A stretch of 64,000 nt of DNA from Streptomyces sp. 35G-GA-8. GTDB lineage: Bacteria; Actinomycetota; Actinomycetes; Streptomycetales; Streptomycetaceae. A model generated the notes under the pieces. That model saw only the letters and a list, made by a program, of their open reading frames with translations, did no database searches and was not told where the DNA came from. Shown one piece after another: positions 54,993-64,000 of this stretch (position 1 is the first letter of the stretch; each line of letters starts with the position of its first letter). Both the position numbers and the translations under genes were made by a program. The stretch lies in assembly GCF_023534745.1 (NCBI RefSeq), contig NZ_JAMHJQ010000002.1, positions 347,820 through 411,819 on the forward strand. The letters run 5' to 3'.

Positions 54993-55856
54993 TCAGCCCG
55001 CGTCCGCGACGGCGCGTTCGGCCGCCTCGACCACATTGACGAGCAGCTGGGCTCGGGTCATCGGACCGACGCCGCCCGGGTTCGGCGAGATCCAGCCTGC
55101 CACCTCGGCGACGTCCGGGTGGACATCGCCGACGATCTTGCCGTCCCCGTCCCGGCTGACCCCGACGTCGAGGACGGCCGCGCCCGGCTTCACATCCTCG
55201 GGCTTGATGATGTGCGGCACCCCGGCGGCGGCCACGATGATGTCGGCCTGCCTGAGCTGCGCCGACAGGTCACGGGTGCCGGTGTGGCACTGCGTGACCG
55301 TCGCGTTCTCCGACTTACGGGTCAGCAGGAGCGGGATCGACCGGCCGACGGTGATCCCGCGGCCCACGACCACCACATGCGCGCCCTTGATCTCGACGCC
55401 ATGGTGGCGCAGCAGCTGGATGATGCCGTACGGGGTGCAGGGCAGCGGCCCCGTCTCGTTGAGCACCAGCCGGCCGAGGCTCATCGGGTGCAGCCCGTCG
55501 GCGTCCTTGGCCGGATCCATCAGCTCAAGCACCTGGTTGGTGTTGATGCCCTTGGGCAGCGGCAGTTGCACGATGTAGCCGGTGCACTCGGGGTTGGCGT
55601 TCAGCTCCGCGACCACGGCCTCGATCTCCGCCTGGGAGGCGGTGTCGGGCAGTTCGCGCTGGATCGAGGCGATACCGACCTGGGCGCAGTCGCGGTGCTT
55701 GCCGTTCACATACCAGCGGCTGCCCGGGTCGTCACCGACCAGCAGGGTGCCGAGCCCGGGTGTGACGCCCCGAGCCTTGAGGGCCGCCACGCGGGCGGTC
55801 AGATCGGACTTGATCGCGGCTGCGGTGGCCTTGCCATCGAGAATCTGGGCGCTCAT
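54993..55856 (-). CDS. folD: Methylenetetrahydrofolate dehydrogenase / methenyl-THF cyclohydrolase
   Basis: 287 residues, normal length. The catalytic Lys is in [23 protein letters not shown] and [10 protein letters not shown] form the substrate pocket, and [17 protein letters not shown] binds NADP. The bifunctional enzyme interconverts 5,10-methylene-, 5,10-methenyl- and 10-formyl-THF; the last feeds PurN and PurH encoded 1-3 kb away. The ATG at 55856 gives the usual opening [16 protein letters not shown]. The DUF3017 gene follows. Confidence 0.96.
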   Translation of the reverse strand: MSAQILDGKATAAAIKSDLTARVAALKARGVTPGLGTLLVGDDPGSRWYVNGKHRDCAQVGIASIQRELPDTASQAEIEAVVAELNANPECTGYIVQLPLPKGINTNQVLELMDPAKDADGLHPMSLGRLVLNETGPLPCTPYGIIQLLRHHGVEIKGAHVVVVGRGITVGRSIPLLLTRKSENATVTQCHTGTRDLSAQLRQADIIVAAAGVPHIIKPEDVKPGAAVLDVGVSRDGDGKIVGDVHPDVAEVAGWISPNPGGVGPMTRAQLLVNVVEAAERAVADAG

Positions 55857-56126
55857 ACCCCCATCCTCGCGGATGACCCCTCCACTCTTCCAATTCGTGT
55901 CCGGTCCTGAGACGACCTGGGCATTCACCGGCCCCGTCACGGGCGTCGCGGGAGGTTGCGCTTGCACAACGCCCGTCAATAGCGACTGGACAAAATAAGA
56001 GGTAGATAACACGATTACGGGCGCAGTACGCGGCCATCGACGGGGGGAAGACCGCTCGCTTGTGAGAAGTTCCTCCTCCCCGTTGGATCGCACCGTCCCC
56101 GCATTACCCAACGGAGGAACCCCGCC

Positions 56127-56726
56127 ATGAGCTTCGGCGACCCCAACAACCCGTACGGCCAGCAGCCCCCGCCCGGTTCCGGTCAGCCCCAGGGCCAGCC
56201 GGGCTACGGCTACCCGCAGGGTCAGCCGCAGCAGCCCGGCTACGGCTACCCGCAGGCGCCGCCGGTCCAGCCGTACGGCGGCGGTGGCTTCCCGGGCGGC
56301 CCGACGGAGATGCCGGGCGGGGTGAAGGCCGCGCGCGTGATGCTGTGGGTCATCTCCGGTCTCTGCCTGATCGGAACGCTGATCTTCTTCGGCGCCGCGG
56401 TGTCGCTCAACGCGGCGAAGGACAACGAGACGCTCCAGAGCGATTCGCAGTTCCAGGACCTCGTGGATCAGTCGAGCGGCGTTCTCTACGCCCTCGGCGC
56501 GCTGGCCCTCGTGTGGCTGGTTCTGTCGGCCGTCCTCGCCACGAAGGTCAAGAACGGCGGGAGCGGCGTCCGTGTCACTCTCATCGTCTTCGGCATCGTG
56601 ACCGCCGTCCTCGCCGTCTACCCGTTCACGGTGTTCGGCATCGTGCACCTCGTTCTCGCCATCCTGATCGCCGTCTTCGCCGGCAAGTCGGACGGCGCCG
56701 CCTGGTTCCAGCGTCCGCGCCACTGA
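56127..56726 (+). CDS. Four-helix membrane protein with Gly/Gln/Pro/Tyr-rich N-terminus
   Basis: 199 residues. Residues 1-65 are GQP and YGYPQ repeats. The rest has four membrane helices ([79 protein letters not shown]) and a short polar end. Similar proteins are common in actinobacteria with no known function. The ATG at 56127 follows CGGAGGAA at the right distance. Confidence 0.82.
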   Translation: MSFGDPNNPYGQQPPPGSGQPQGQPGYGYPQGQPQQPGYGYPQAPPVQPYGGGGFPGGPTEMPGGVKAARVMLWVISGLCLIGTLIFFGAAVSLNAAKDNETLQSDSQFQDLVDQSSGVLYALGALALVWLVLSAVLATKVKNGGSGVRVTLIVFGIVTAVLAVYPFTVFGIVHLVLAILIAVFAGKSDGAAWFQRPRH

Positions 56727-56766
56727 CGGTCCGCCGCCGCGCTCCTCGGCGCGATCCGGATGACAT

Positions 56767-56809
56767 GAAGGCCGTAATCCTCGCTGTTCGGCGGGAGATT
56801 ACGGCCTTC
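56767..56809. terminator. Bidirectional terminator between convergent genes
   Basis: GAAGGCCGTAATC (56767-56779) and GATTACGGCCTTC (56797-56809) form a perfect 13-bp stem with a 17-base loop, halfway between the membrane-protein stop and the purH stop. Confidence 0.88.
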
Positions 56810-56834
56810 CGGCGTTTCCTCGTGCGGGCGGGGC

Positions 56835-58421
56835 TCAGTGGAAGAAGTGCCGCGTCCCCGTGAAGTACATCGTCACGCCCGCCTTGCGCGCCGCCTCGAC
56901 GACCGACTCGTCACGGACCGAACCGCCCGGCTGCACCACCGCCTTGACGCCCGCGTTCAGCAGGATCTCCAGCCCGTCGGGGAACGGGAAGAACGCGTCG
57001 GACGCGGCGTAGGCGCCACGCGCCCGCTCCTCACCGGCCCGCTCCACCGCGAGCTTCGCGGAGTCGACGCGATTGACCTGGCCCATGCCGACGCCCACCG
57101 ACGCCCCGCCCTTGGCGAGCAGGATCGCGTTGGACTTGACCGCGCGCGACGCCTTCCACGCGAAGGCCAGTTCGCGCAGCTCGGCCTCGGAAAGCGGCTC
57201 GCCGGCCGCGAGGGTCCAGTTGGCCGGGTCGTCACCGTCGGCCTGGAGCCGGTCGGTGACCTGGAGCAGCGCGCCCCCGTCGATCGGCTTGACCTCCACG
57301 GTCCCGGACGGAGCCTCGGGACAGCGCAGCACGCGGATGTTCTTCTTGCGGGCCAGCATCTCGACCGCGCCGTCCTCGTAACCGGGCGCCACGATGACCT
57401 CGGTGAAGATCTCGGCGACCTGCTCGGCCATCGCCACGGAGACCGGACGGTTGACGGCGATCACCCCGCCGAACGCGGACAGGGGGTCGCAGGCGTGCGC
57501 CTTGCGGTGCGCCTCGGCCACATCGTCACCGATCGCGATACCGCACGGATTGGCGTGCTTGATGATCGCGACACAGGGCTCGGCGTGGTCGTACGCGGCA
57601 CGGCGCGCGGCGTCCGTATCGGTGTAGTTGTTGTACGACATCTCCTTGCCGTGCAGTTGCTCGGCCTCGGCGAGGCCGCCCCCGGCGCCGGTGTAGAGCG
57701 CGGCGGGCTGGTGCGGGTTCTCGCCGTACCGGAGCACGTTCTTCCGCGTGTACGTGGCGCCCAGGAAGTCCGGGAACCCCGAATCGTCGGGTGCCGCGCC
57801 CTGTTCATCAGCGGCTCCGCCGCGGGCGTCCGTGAACCAGGAGGCCACGGCCACGTCGTACGCGGCCGTGTGCTGGAACGCCTCGGCGGCCAGCCGCTTG
57901 CGGGTCGCCAGGTCGAACCCGCCCTCCCGTACGGCGCCGAGGACATCCCCGTACCGCCCGGGGCTGGTGACGACCGCGACCGAGGGGTGGTTCTTGGCGG
58001 CGGCGCGGACCATCGAGGGCCCGCCGATGTCGATCTGCTCCACGCACTCGTCGGGGGTGGCGCCGGAGGCGACCGTCTCGCGGAACGGGTAGAGGTTCAC
58101 CACGACCAGGTCGAACGGCTCGATGCCCAGCTCGGCGAGCTGCTCGCGGTGCGAGTCGAGCCGGAGGTCGGCGAGGATGCCTGCGTGGACGCGCGGATGC
58201 AGCGTCTTGACCCGGCCGTCCAGGCACTCGGGGAAGCCGGTCAGCTCCTCGACCTTGGTGACCGGCACCCCGGCGGCGGCGATCCGCCCCGCGGTGGAGC
58301 CGGTCGAGACCAGGGTGACGCCCGCCTCGTGCAGCCCGCGGGCCAGCTCTTCCAGGCCCGTCTTGTCGTAGACGCTGACCAGCGCTCTGCGAATGGGGCG
58401 CTTCGTACCTTCGGCGGTCAC
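56835..58421 (-). CDS. purH: Bifunctional AICAR formyltransferase / IMP cyclohydrolase
   Basis: 528 residues. The N-terminal MGS-like domain (about 1-200) performs IMP cyclisation ([55 protein letters not shown]). The C-terminal domain (about 205-528) transfers the formyl group from 10-formyl-THF, with KHANPCGIA and the late [16 protein letters not shown]. These are the last two steps of IMP synthesis. Its ATG overlaps the purN stop by four bases. Confidence 0.97.
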   Translation of the reverse strand: MTAEGTKRPIRRALVSVYDKTGLEELARGLHEAGVTLVSTGSTAGRIAAAGVPVTKVEELTGFPECLDGRVKTLHPRVHAGILADLRLDSHREQLAELGIEPFDLVVVNLYPFRETVASGATPDECVEQIDIGGPSMVRAAAKNHPSVAVVTSPGRYGDVLGAVREGGFDLATRKRLAAEAFQHTAAYDVAVASWFTDARGGAADEQGAAPDDSGFPDFLGATYTRKNVLRYGENPHQPAALYTGAGGGLAEAEQLHGKEMSYNNYTDTDAARRAAYDHAEPCVAIIKHANPCGIAIGDDVAEAHRKAHACDPLSAFGGVIAVNRPVSVAMAEQVAEIFTEVIVAPGYEDGAVEMLARKKNIRVLRCPEAPSGTVEVKPIDGGALLQVTDRLQADGDDPANWTLAAGEPLSEAELRELAFAWKASRAVKSNAILLAKGGASVGVGMGQVNRVDSAKLAVERAGEERARGAYAASDAFFPFPDGLEILLNAGVKAVVQPGGSVRDESVVEAARKAGVTMYFTGTRHFFH

Positions 58422-59053
58422 TGGATCGTTACCTTTCGTCCCTCAATGCGATAGCCGTGCCGGGCCAGACGCCCCACGACCTCGACGAGCAGGCGTCGCT
58501 CGACTTCCTTGATGCGCTCATGGAGAGCGTCTTCATCGTCCTCGTCCCGCACCTCGACCACGCCCTGCGCGATGATCGGGCCGGTGTCGACACCGTCGTC
58601 GACGAAGTGGACTGTGCAGCCGGTGACCTTCGCTCCGTAGGCGAGCGCATCGCGCACGCCGTGGGCACCGGGAAAGCTGGGGAGCAGCGCGGGATGGGTG
58701 TTGACGCACCGCCCGCCGAAGCGCGCGAGGAACTCCTTCCCCACGATCTTCATGAAACCGGCCGAGATCACCAGATCCGGCTCGTACGCCGCCGTCGCCT
58801 CGGCGAGCGCCGCGTCCCAGTCGTCACGGCTCGGGTAGTCCTTCACCCGGCACACGAACGTGGGCAGCCCGGCGCGCTCGGCGCGCTCAAGACCCGCGAT
58901 GGAGCCGCGGTCCGCGCCGACGGCCACGATCCGCGCGCCGAAGGCCACCGGATCGTCACCGATCGCGTCGAGCAGAGCCTGCAGATTCGTACCGGATCCG
59001 GAGACCAGGACCACGAGCCGGGCCGGGCGGGCGGAGGAGGGCGGGGAGGCCAC
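58418..59053 (-). CDS. purN: Phosphoribosylglycinamide formyltransferase
   Basis: 211 residues. [19 protein letters not shown] is the phosphate-binding start, the catalytic Asn-His-Asp set is in [21 protein letters not shown] and [16 protein letters not shown]. The enzyme moves a formyl group from 10-formyl-THF to GAR in purine synthesis. It is translationally coupled to purH and divergent from the gene at 59335. The 280-base gap upstream includes GACTC-TGCTT-GAGTC (59101-59115), a possible regulator site. Confidence 0.96.
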   Translation of the reverse strand: MASPPSSARPARLVVLVSGSGTNLQALLDAIGDDPVAFGARIVAVGADRGSIAGLERAERAGLPTFVCRVKDYPSRDDWDAALAEATAAYEPDLVISAGFMKIVGKEFLARFGGRCVNTHPALLPSFPGAHGVRDALAYGAKVTGCTVHFVDDGVDTGPIIAQGVVEVRDEDDEDALHERIKEVERRLLVEVVGRLARHGYRIEGRKVTIQ

Positions 59054-59334
59054 GGCGGGCGCCTTTCTGGGACAGCGTTGTGCGAGCGGCTGCTTGGCTT
59101 GACTCTGCTTGAGTCGTCGTACGGTTTGTGTGGTCGTACGAACGAATCACGTCCCCCCATACGGGGAACTCTACGAAGAAGCCGACCGTCAGCAACGATA
59201 CCGGCACACCAAGCGGCCCCCACGGGACGGGGGCTTGGCCGGGAGGTAGCGTCTGGGGACAGGGTTCGTCTCCAGGGCGGGCCACACGAGACAAGACCCC
59301 CGCGCACTGGGTCTGAGGGGAAGACGTTCACCTG

Positions 59335-60345
59335 ATGTCGGACCGACGCCGCCGCACGGCGCTCCACCTCCCGCCGCCTTCTGGGCCGGTGCTGCTGCCG
59401 CGGGAACGCCAGTCCTCTTCCACCGGTTCCAGCGGGCCTTCGGGGACCTCCGGGGCATCGGGCTCCGGGGCACCGGGCTCCTCCGGGGCAGCGGGCACCT
59501 CCGGGGCACCGGGTCCGCAGTCCGCGGGCTCCGGCTCGCCGGACTCGTCCTCGTCGGGCTCCGCCGAGGACAATCCGTTCGCGCCGCCGCCCGAGGGCAG
59601 GCCCGACCAGCCGTGGCAGCCGCGCCACCCCGAACACGGCGGGAACTCGTCGAGCGACGGATCCGGCCAGTCGCGGGGTGGCTGGGGCAGCCAGTGGAGC
59701 AGCAGCCAGCCCGGCCGCTCCCCGGGCGGCTTCGGCAGCCGTCCCGGCGGTCAGAACGGCCAGAACGGTCAGGGCTCCGGCAAGGACGGCCCCGACGGAG
59801 GCCGCGGCGGACTGCGCTGGGACCCGACGGACCCGGCCCAGCGCCGCGCCCGCTACGCCCTGCTCTCCGGGATGTGGGCCTTCTTCTTCGCGCTCTTCGA
59901 CTTCCCGGAGATCGCGCTGCTGCTCGGCGCCCTGGCGCTGTACTGGGGCATCAGCTCGCTGCGCAACAAGTCCAAGGCGCCGTCGTCGGACACCGACGGC
60001 GCGGCCGACGGCACGTCCCCGGCGGCTGTGCGGTCGGCAGGGACCCCGGCAGGGACCGCACAGCCGGGACAGGCGGGCGAGACGGGGCGGGCAGCGGCGT
60101 TCGGCGGGCCCGGCCAGTCCGGAGCCGCGCTCCCGGCGTCGAGCAGGCCGCAGACCACCGCGGCGGTGAGCGGGCTGGTGACAGCCGTCATCGCGCTGGC
60201 GATCGTGGCCACGACCTTCACGGTGCAGCTGGTGTACCGCGACTACTACACGTGTCTGAACGATGCCCTGACGACCACGGGCCAGCTCTCCTGCAACGAT
60301 CTGCTGCCCGACTCGCTGGTGCCGGTCTTCGGCGTCAAGGAGTAG
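59335..60345 (+). CDS. Membrane protein with long low-complexity N-terminus
   Basis: 336 residues. Residues 1-160 are Ser/Gly/Pro/Gln-rich with no fold. A membrane pair follows ([38 protein letters not shown]), then an Ala/Gly linker, then another helix ([27 protein letters not shown]), and an extracellular tail with two Cys ([22 protein letters not shown]). The late helix-plus-Cys pattern is widespread in Streptomyces proteins near purN. Function unknown. Its last 11 bases overlap the convergent DUF6350 gene. Confidence 0.83.
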   Translation: MSDRRRRTALHLPPPSGPVLLPRERQSSSTGSSGPSGTSGASGSGAPGSSGAAGTSGAPGPQSAGSGSPDSSSSGSAEDNPFAPPPEGRPDQPWQPRHPEHGGNSSSDGSGQSRGGWGSQWSSSQPGRSPGGFGSRPGGQNGQNGQGSGKDGPDGGRGGLRWDPTDPAQRRARYALLSGMWAFFFALFDFPEIALLLGALALYWGISSLRNKSKAPSSDTDGAADGTSPAAVRSAGTPAGTAQPGQAGETGRAAAFGGPGQSGAALPASSRPQTTAAVSGLVTAVIALAIVATTFTVQLVYRDYYTCLNDALTTTGQLSCNDLLPDSLVPVFGVKE

Positions 60346-62296
60346 CCGGTCCAGGTCCTTCGTCCGCATCGGAGCCGCCTTTCCTGAGGGAGGGCGGCTC
60401 CGGCGCGAGCGGCCCCGGCCCTGGGGTGGGACGCTCGCCGGGCGGCGGTGACGTGGCCGGGAAGTCGGCCATCAGACCCCCCGACACCTCCTTGAACGCG
60501 GCCCAGCGCGCCTCCCGGGCACCGCGTTCATGCCAGGCCTCCGCCGGCAGGAAGTCATACGGCTCGAAGTCGGGATCCAACGCTTCCCGCCCGCCGGCTC
60601 CCGCGCCGCCCGTACCCCCGGCGCCCCCACCCGCGCCGGCGCCGGTCCTCGCCCCGGCCTCCGCCACCTCCCGCACGTCCAGGATGTCCAGGCCGCCGAT
60701 CGCCTCGCCGGCCTCCGCCGCGGCGAAGGGTGCCGGCGTCGCCGCTTCCGTGGCTCTCCGCCCCCTCAGTCGCCGCCAGGGAGCCCGCCGCCGCGCCCCC
60801 TCCTGAGCACCGGTCTCCGCACCCCCGCTCCTGGCCCCTGCCCCTGCCGCTGCCCCGCTCCTGGCCGCTGCCCCGGTCCCGGCGCCGGTCACAGTGCCGG
60901 TCCTGGGCTCGGCCGGGGCGCCGGCCCTGGGCTCGGCCGACGCGCCGGTCCCCGCCGGGGCCCTCGTCGCGGGGAGCGGTTCGGCCGCCGGTACGTCCTT
61001 CAGGCGCCGCTCCCGGAGCCGCCAGAGCCGGAGCAGCAGCGCTGTCGGCACGCCGAGCGCCAGCGTCCACGCCAGCGCGGCGGCGCCCGTCAGCCACCAG
61101 ACCGGGCCGAACTCCGCCAGTCTGCCGTTCCCCAGCGGGCCGCCCGCGAGCCCCGCGAACACCGCCGTCAGCCCCGCGCACACGACACCCCCGAGCGCCG
61201 CCGTCAACGCCGTCACGCGCGCGCTCCACGCCTCTTCCCGCACGGCGAACGGGGGCGCGGCCACCCGTACGGTGAACCAGGCGACCGCCGGCCCCGCGAC
61301 GGCCGGCACCCCGGCCGCGGCCCAGTTCGCCGCCGTGCCGGGACCTTCCGGTACGGCGGCGAGCAGCGGGAAGGACGACAGCGCGGGGGTGCCGATGACC
61401 CCGAGCGGGGTGGCCACCGCTGTCGTACCGAGCGCGAAGCCGGGCCCCAGGCCGTAAGCGGCTCCCCAGACCGCCGCGTTCGGCACCAGCGCCAGCCCCA
61501 GCAGCAGCACGGCGACCCGCCCCGACCAGTCGCCCGCGAGCTGGACGAAGGAGGTGTGTGCCGGATCTCCGTGCCATACGAGCGAGGCCCCGACCAGGAG
61601 CGCGCCGCCGCCCACCAGCAGCAGGAAGGCCGCCACCCCCGAGCGCCCCGCGACGACGACCCCCCGGCGCCCCGCGGGCGCCCAGACCGTACGGGCCAGC
61701 GGCCTCCTCACCGCCCCGGGCAGCCGCTCGGGCAGCGGCACGCGCGGACAGCCATGCGCCGTCCACGCCCCGGCCGCCGCCGAGAGCACCGTCAGCACGG
61801 GCAGCGTGAGCGCCGCGCGCAGCGGATGCGCGGTGAGCGCGCCGCCCCCCGCGTAGAGCACGGCGGCCCCGCCGACCAGCAGATATCCCCCGGACACGGT
61901 GCATACGGCGCCGAGCCCGGTGAGCTGGGGCCGTCCTTCCTCGGGTTCGAGGGCGTCGCGGGCGGCGCGGTAGGCCAGCCAGGCCGGCAGACCCATTAGG
62001 AGCAGCGGTACGACTCCGATGGGCGCGGGGGTCCCGGAGAGGGTGTCCGGGCGCACCAGCTCGACGCCATGGCCCAGCAGCCAGAGCCCGGCCGCGATGT
62101 GCAGAGCACCGTCCGCACCGCTGTCGGGGAACGGTGAAGTGATCCACATCGCCATCACCAGCACGGCGATGGCGCCGAGCCCGAGGCACGCGGCGACGGC
62201 CCCACGGAGAACGGCGGAGGTCAGTGCCGCGGCCCTACCACGCTCAAGGGCCCCGGCCGAGGACAACGGCGCACTGTGTTCGGTCAATTGGGTCAC
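60335..62296 (-). CDS. DUF6350-type multi-pass membrane protein (sometimes named cell division protein PerM)
   Basis: About 653 residues. Residues 1-420 contain about ten membrane helices separated by short loops, the DUF6350 pattern; the C-terminal third is a disordered Ala/Gly/Glu-rich tail ending [27 protein letters not shown]. Homologues lie beside purN in many actinobacteria. The PerM name comes from a mycobacterial protein tied to division; a role here is inference. The GTG at 62296 was preferred to a TTG farther out. The final codons run through a strong hairpin. Confidence 0.85.
   Translation of the reverse strand: MTQLTEHSAPLSSAGALERGRAAALTSAVLRGAVAACLGLGAIAVLVMAMWITSPFPDSGADGALHIAAGLWLLGHGVELVRPDTLSGTPAPIGVVPLLLMGLPAWLAYRAARDALEPEEGRPQLTGLGAVCTVSGGYLLVGGAAVLYAGGGALTAHPLRAALTLPVLTVLSAAAGAWTAHGCPRVPLPERLPGAVRRPLARTVWAPAGRRGVVVAGRSGVAAFLLLVGGGALLVGASLVWHGDPAHTSFVQLAGDWSGRVAVLLLGLALVPNAAVWGAAYGLGPGFALGTTAVATPLGVIGTPALSSFPLLAAVPEGPGTAANWAAAGVPAVAGPAVAWFTVRVAAPPFAVREEAWSARVTALTAALGGVVCAGLTAVFAGLAGGPLGNGRLAEFGPVWWLTGAAALAWTLALGVPTALLLRLWRLRERRLKDVPAAEPLPATRAPAGTGASAEPRAGAPAEPRTGTVTGAGTGAAARSGAAAGAGARSGGAETGAQEGARRRAPWRRLRGRRATEAATPAPFAAAEAGEAIGGLDILDVREVAEAGARTGAGAGGGAGGTGGAGAGGREALDPDFEPYDFLPAEAWHERGAREARWAAFKEVSGGLMADFPATSPPPGERPTPGPGPLAPEPPSLRKGGSDADEGPGPATP
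60371..60401 (+). terminator. Hairpin inside the 3' end of the DUF6350 gene
   Basis: GGAGCCGCC and GGCGGCTCC form a perfect 9-bp stem with a 13-base loop, 25 bases after the plus-strand stop at 60345. It is read through as [10 protein letters not shown] in the minus-strand protein. Confidence 0.65.
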
Positions 62297-62412
62297 GAAC
62301 TCATGCTGCCCAGGACACCCGTCCAATTCGCGCAACAGGCGAATAGTCGCCGTGTCGCCCAATATACGTTTATGTGCTTTTTCGCCCAGAACCGTGCTGC
62401 GGGGAGTCCCAC
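62297..62412. promoter_or_regulatory. Short divergent promoter region
   Basis: Only 116 bases separate two divergent genes. The centre is unusually AT-rich for this genome (CCCAATATACGTTTATGTGC), with TATACG on the plus strand as a possible -10 element. Both promoters must overlap or lie within the neighbouring genes. Confidence 0.45.
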
Positions 62413-63927
62413 ATGACGCAGAAGGCCACGCAGAGCACCGCCCGAGGCAACCAGGCCGGCGCCCCGTCGCTGCCCACCCCCGAACAGCGGCGAAGACTGC
62501 GCGAGTCGAAGCCGATGACCGAGAAACAGGCCGCCGCCGCGGTGGGCGTCACACGGTCGACGCTCAGGTCCTGGGAGACCGGGCGTACGACTCCGCGCGG
62601 TCGCAAGGGGGAGTTGTACGCGAAGCTGCTGGCCGGGATCGCCGCGGAACTCCGGGAGAAGGCCGCACTGGAGGAACGGACCAGGCGGGAGGCGGCGAAG
62701 GCCGCCGCGCAGCGGTCCGAGGCGCGGAACCGGAGCACATCCGCGCCCACGAGAGCCGTGCGTACGACGAGGACCGCCGCGGCGCCCACGGCCGGCGCCG
62801 CACCACCGGCCACACCCACCGCCGCCGGACGCGGCCGTAGGGCGAACGCGGCGCCCACGAACGGGGCTTCGGCGAGTACACCCGCCAGGGGCCGGGCCGG
62901 AAAACGCACCACCGGAAAGGGCACGACCGGAGCAAGCACGACGGGAGCGAGGAAGACGGGGGCGAGCAAGACCGCGGCCGGCACGACAGGAGCGGGCGCG
63001 GCAGGAGCGGGCACGGCAGGGGCGGCCAAGACCGGAGCGGGCACGACCGGAGCCCGTGCGCCCGCCGTTGACGTGCGCAACACCGACTGGCCCGACCCGC
63101 CCGCCCCCGGGTTCGAGGCACGCACACCCGACGAGGCCTTCGACGCCCTGTACGCGTTCACCGCGCCCGCCCTCGTACGCCAGGCGTATCTGCTCACCGG
63201 GCAACGGGTGCTCTCCCAGCAGTCCGTCGAGCGCGCCTTCCATCTCGCGTGGGCGCGCTGGCCCGAAGTCGCGGTCGACCGGGACCCGGCGGGCTGGCTG
63301 CGGGCCGCCGCGTACGAGTACGCGATGTCGCCGTGGCACCGGCTGCGGGGCCCCCGGATGCGCCCCGACGCGGTCCCCCGCGACCAGGAGCGGCCGGAGG
63401 AGCGGGAGTTGCGCGAGGTACTGCTGCGACTTCCCGCGTCGTACCGCCGCACGCTGCTGCTCTACGACGGACTCGGCCTCGATCTGCCGGAGACGGCGGC
63501 CGAGACCGAGGCGAGCACCCCGGCCACCGCCAACCGGCTGCTGAACGCGCGCAAGGCGGTCGCCGCGCAGATGCCCGAGCTGACCGACACACAGGTGCTT
63601 CAGGAGCGGCTCGGCGCGCTCGTACGGGAGGTGACACCACCCCCGATCACACCGGCGCCGGCGCTACGGGCCGGCTGTGAGCGGCGGGTCCGGTTCTGGA
63701 CGCGGGCGGCCATCGCCTTCACCGTGCTGATCATCGGGGCGACGGGGTTCACCCTGGCCACCGCTCCGACGCACTATCAGCCACGGTTGTCGCCGGGCGA
63801 GCAGGTCGGCGGTGTTCCGGTGCCGAACGGTCCGCAGCGGCTGAGCAAGCAGGACCAGGTACTGCGCGACAAGCTCCGCCACGAGTCGGTGACCGGTCCT
63901 CCCCGGCTCGTGCCGCGACCGCGCTGA
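62413..63927 (+). CDS. HTH / sigma-like / transmembrane fusion protein
   Basis: 504 residues. Residues 36-62 form an XRE/MerR-like helix-turn-helix ([28 protein letters not shown]). A long Ala/Thr/Gly/Lys linker (about 85-220) has TTGA(S/G) repeats. Residues 238-312 resemble sigma-70 region 2 ([15 protein letters not shown] through [21 protein letters not shown]), and 333-385 resemble region 4 ([23 protein letters not shown] then an HTH). One membrane helix (428-450) and a 54-residue outside tail end the protein. GGGGAG lies six bases before the ATG. Whether it contacts RNA polymerase is unknown. Confidence 0.82.
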   Translation: MTQKATQSTARGNQAGAPSLPTPEQRRRLRESKPMTEKQAAAAVGVTRSTLRSWETGRTTPRGRKGELYAKLLAGIAAELREKAALEERTRREAAKAAAQRSEARNRSTSAPTRAVRTTRTAAAPTAGAAPPATPTAAGRGRRANAAPTNGASASTPARGRAGKRTTGKGTTGASTTGARKTGASKTAAGTTGAGAAGAGTAGAAKTGAGTTGARAPAVDVRNTDWPDPPAPGFEARTPDEAFDALYAFTAPALVRQAYLLTGQRVLSQQSVERAFHLAWARWPEVAVDRDPAGWLRAAAYEYAMSPWHRLRGPRMRPDAVPRDQERPEERELREVLLRLPASYRRTLLLYDGLGLDLPETAAETEASTPATANRLLNARKAVAAQMPELTDTQVLQERLGALVREVTPPPITPAPALRAGCERRVRFWTRAAIAFTVLIIGATGFTLATAPTHYQPRLSPGEQVGGVPVPNGPQRLSKQDQVLRDKLRHESVTGPPRLVPRPR

Positions 63928-64000
63928 GCGGTCGCCGGCCGCTCAGGAACGCGCGTGGGCCCGCACCCGGGGGGGGGTTCCGGCCCCCGCGCGTGGGGCC
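63928..64000. other. Right edge, no gene seen
   Basis: The last 73 bases contain GC-rich inverted segments, CGCGCGTGGGCC against GGCCCCCGCGCG, that could be a terminator for the fusion-protein gene. Confidence 0.4.

Overview
The window is about 64 kb of very GC-rich actinobacterial chromosome and is almost certainly Streptomyces or a close relative. Evidence: strong third-position G/C bias, frequent GTG starts, the sdhCDAB order, DUF397 and DUF2690 proteins, a 'SCO4848-like' small membrane protein beside a D-Ala-D-Ala carboxypeptidase and a YihY protein, and the purN-purH / folD-DUF3017 / mdh neighbourhood, which resembles the S. coelicolor SCO48xx core region. Family names rest on motifs read by eye; no database search was possible.

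Layout. 0-8 kb: a truncated gene, a secreted ricin-type lectin, a LysE exporter with a GNAT acetyltransferase, a B12-dependent acyl-CoA mutase large subunit, an L,D-transpeptidase, and an ECF sigma factor coupled to a membrane protein. 8.2-10.6 kb: a small cassette (AAA ATPase, CPCC-type zinc protein, 79-aa protein) bounded by a 97-bp direct repeat. 10.7-14.8 kb: two unknown proteins, a GH20 hexosaminidase lipoprotein and an OHCU-decarboxylase-like protein. 14.9-19.2 kb: sdhCDAB and a membrane protein. 19.2-20.6 kb: a gene-free zone holding a ~450-bp inverted repeat next to an orphan DUF397 gene. 20.8-32.4 kb: regulator, transport, cell-envelope and metabolic genes, including trpS and rocD. 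32.5-34 kb: a lipoprotein / ATP-grasp pair. 34.2-37.8 kb: a four-gene type-VII-secretion-like cassette. 37.9-40.6 kb: VOC protein, MocR regulator, CMD protein. 40.7-48.1 kb: a choline-to-betaine oxidation and betaine/choline ABC uptake operon. 48.3-56.7 kb: an XRE/membrane-protein pair, mdh, three consecutive HTH-TM-sensor proteins, DUF3017, folD and a membrane protein. 56.8-64 kb: purH, purN, a membrane protein, a DUF6350 multi-pass protein, and an unusual HTH / sigma-like / transmembrane fusion.

How the genes work together. The central-metabolism genes (sdhCDAB, mdh, folD, purN-purH, trpS, rocD) are the stable core. betB-betA-ATPase-permease-binding protein run in one direction with 4-base or 1-base junctions and form an osmoprotectant module. 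Accessory pieces sit between core genes. The most notable are the direct-repeat cassette, the inverted-repeat zone with a possible truncated partner of DUF397, the type-VII-like cassette preceded by a palindromic operator, the three tandem HTH-TM sensors, and the membrane-anchored sigma-like protein at the right end.

No tRNA, rRNA, CRISPR array, transposase or phage gene was found.
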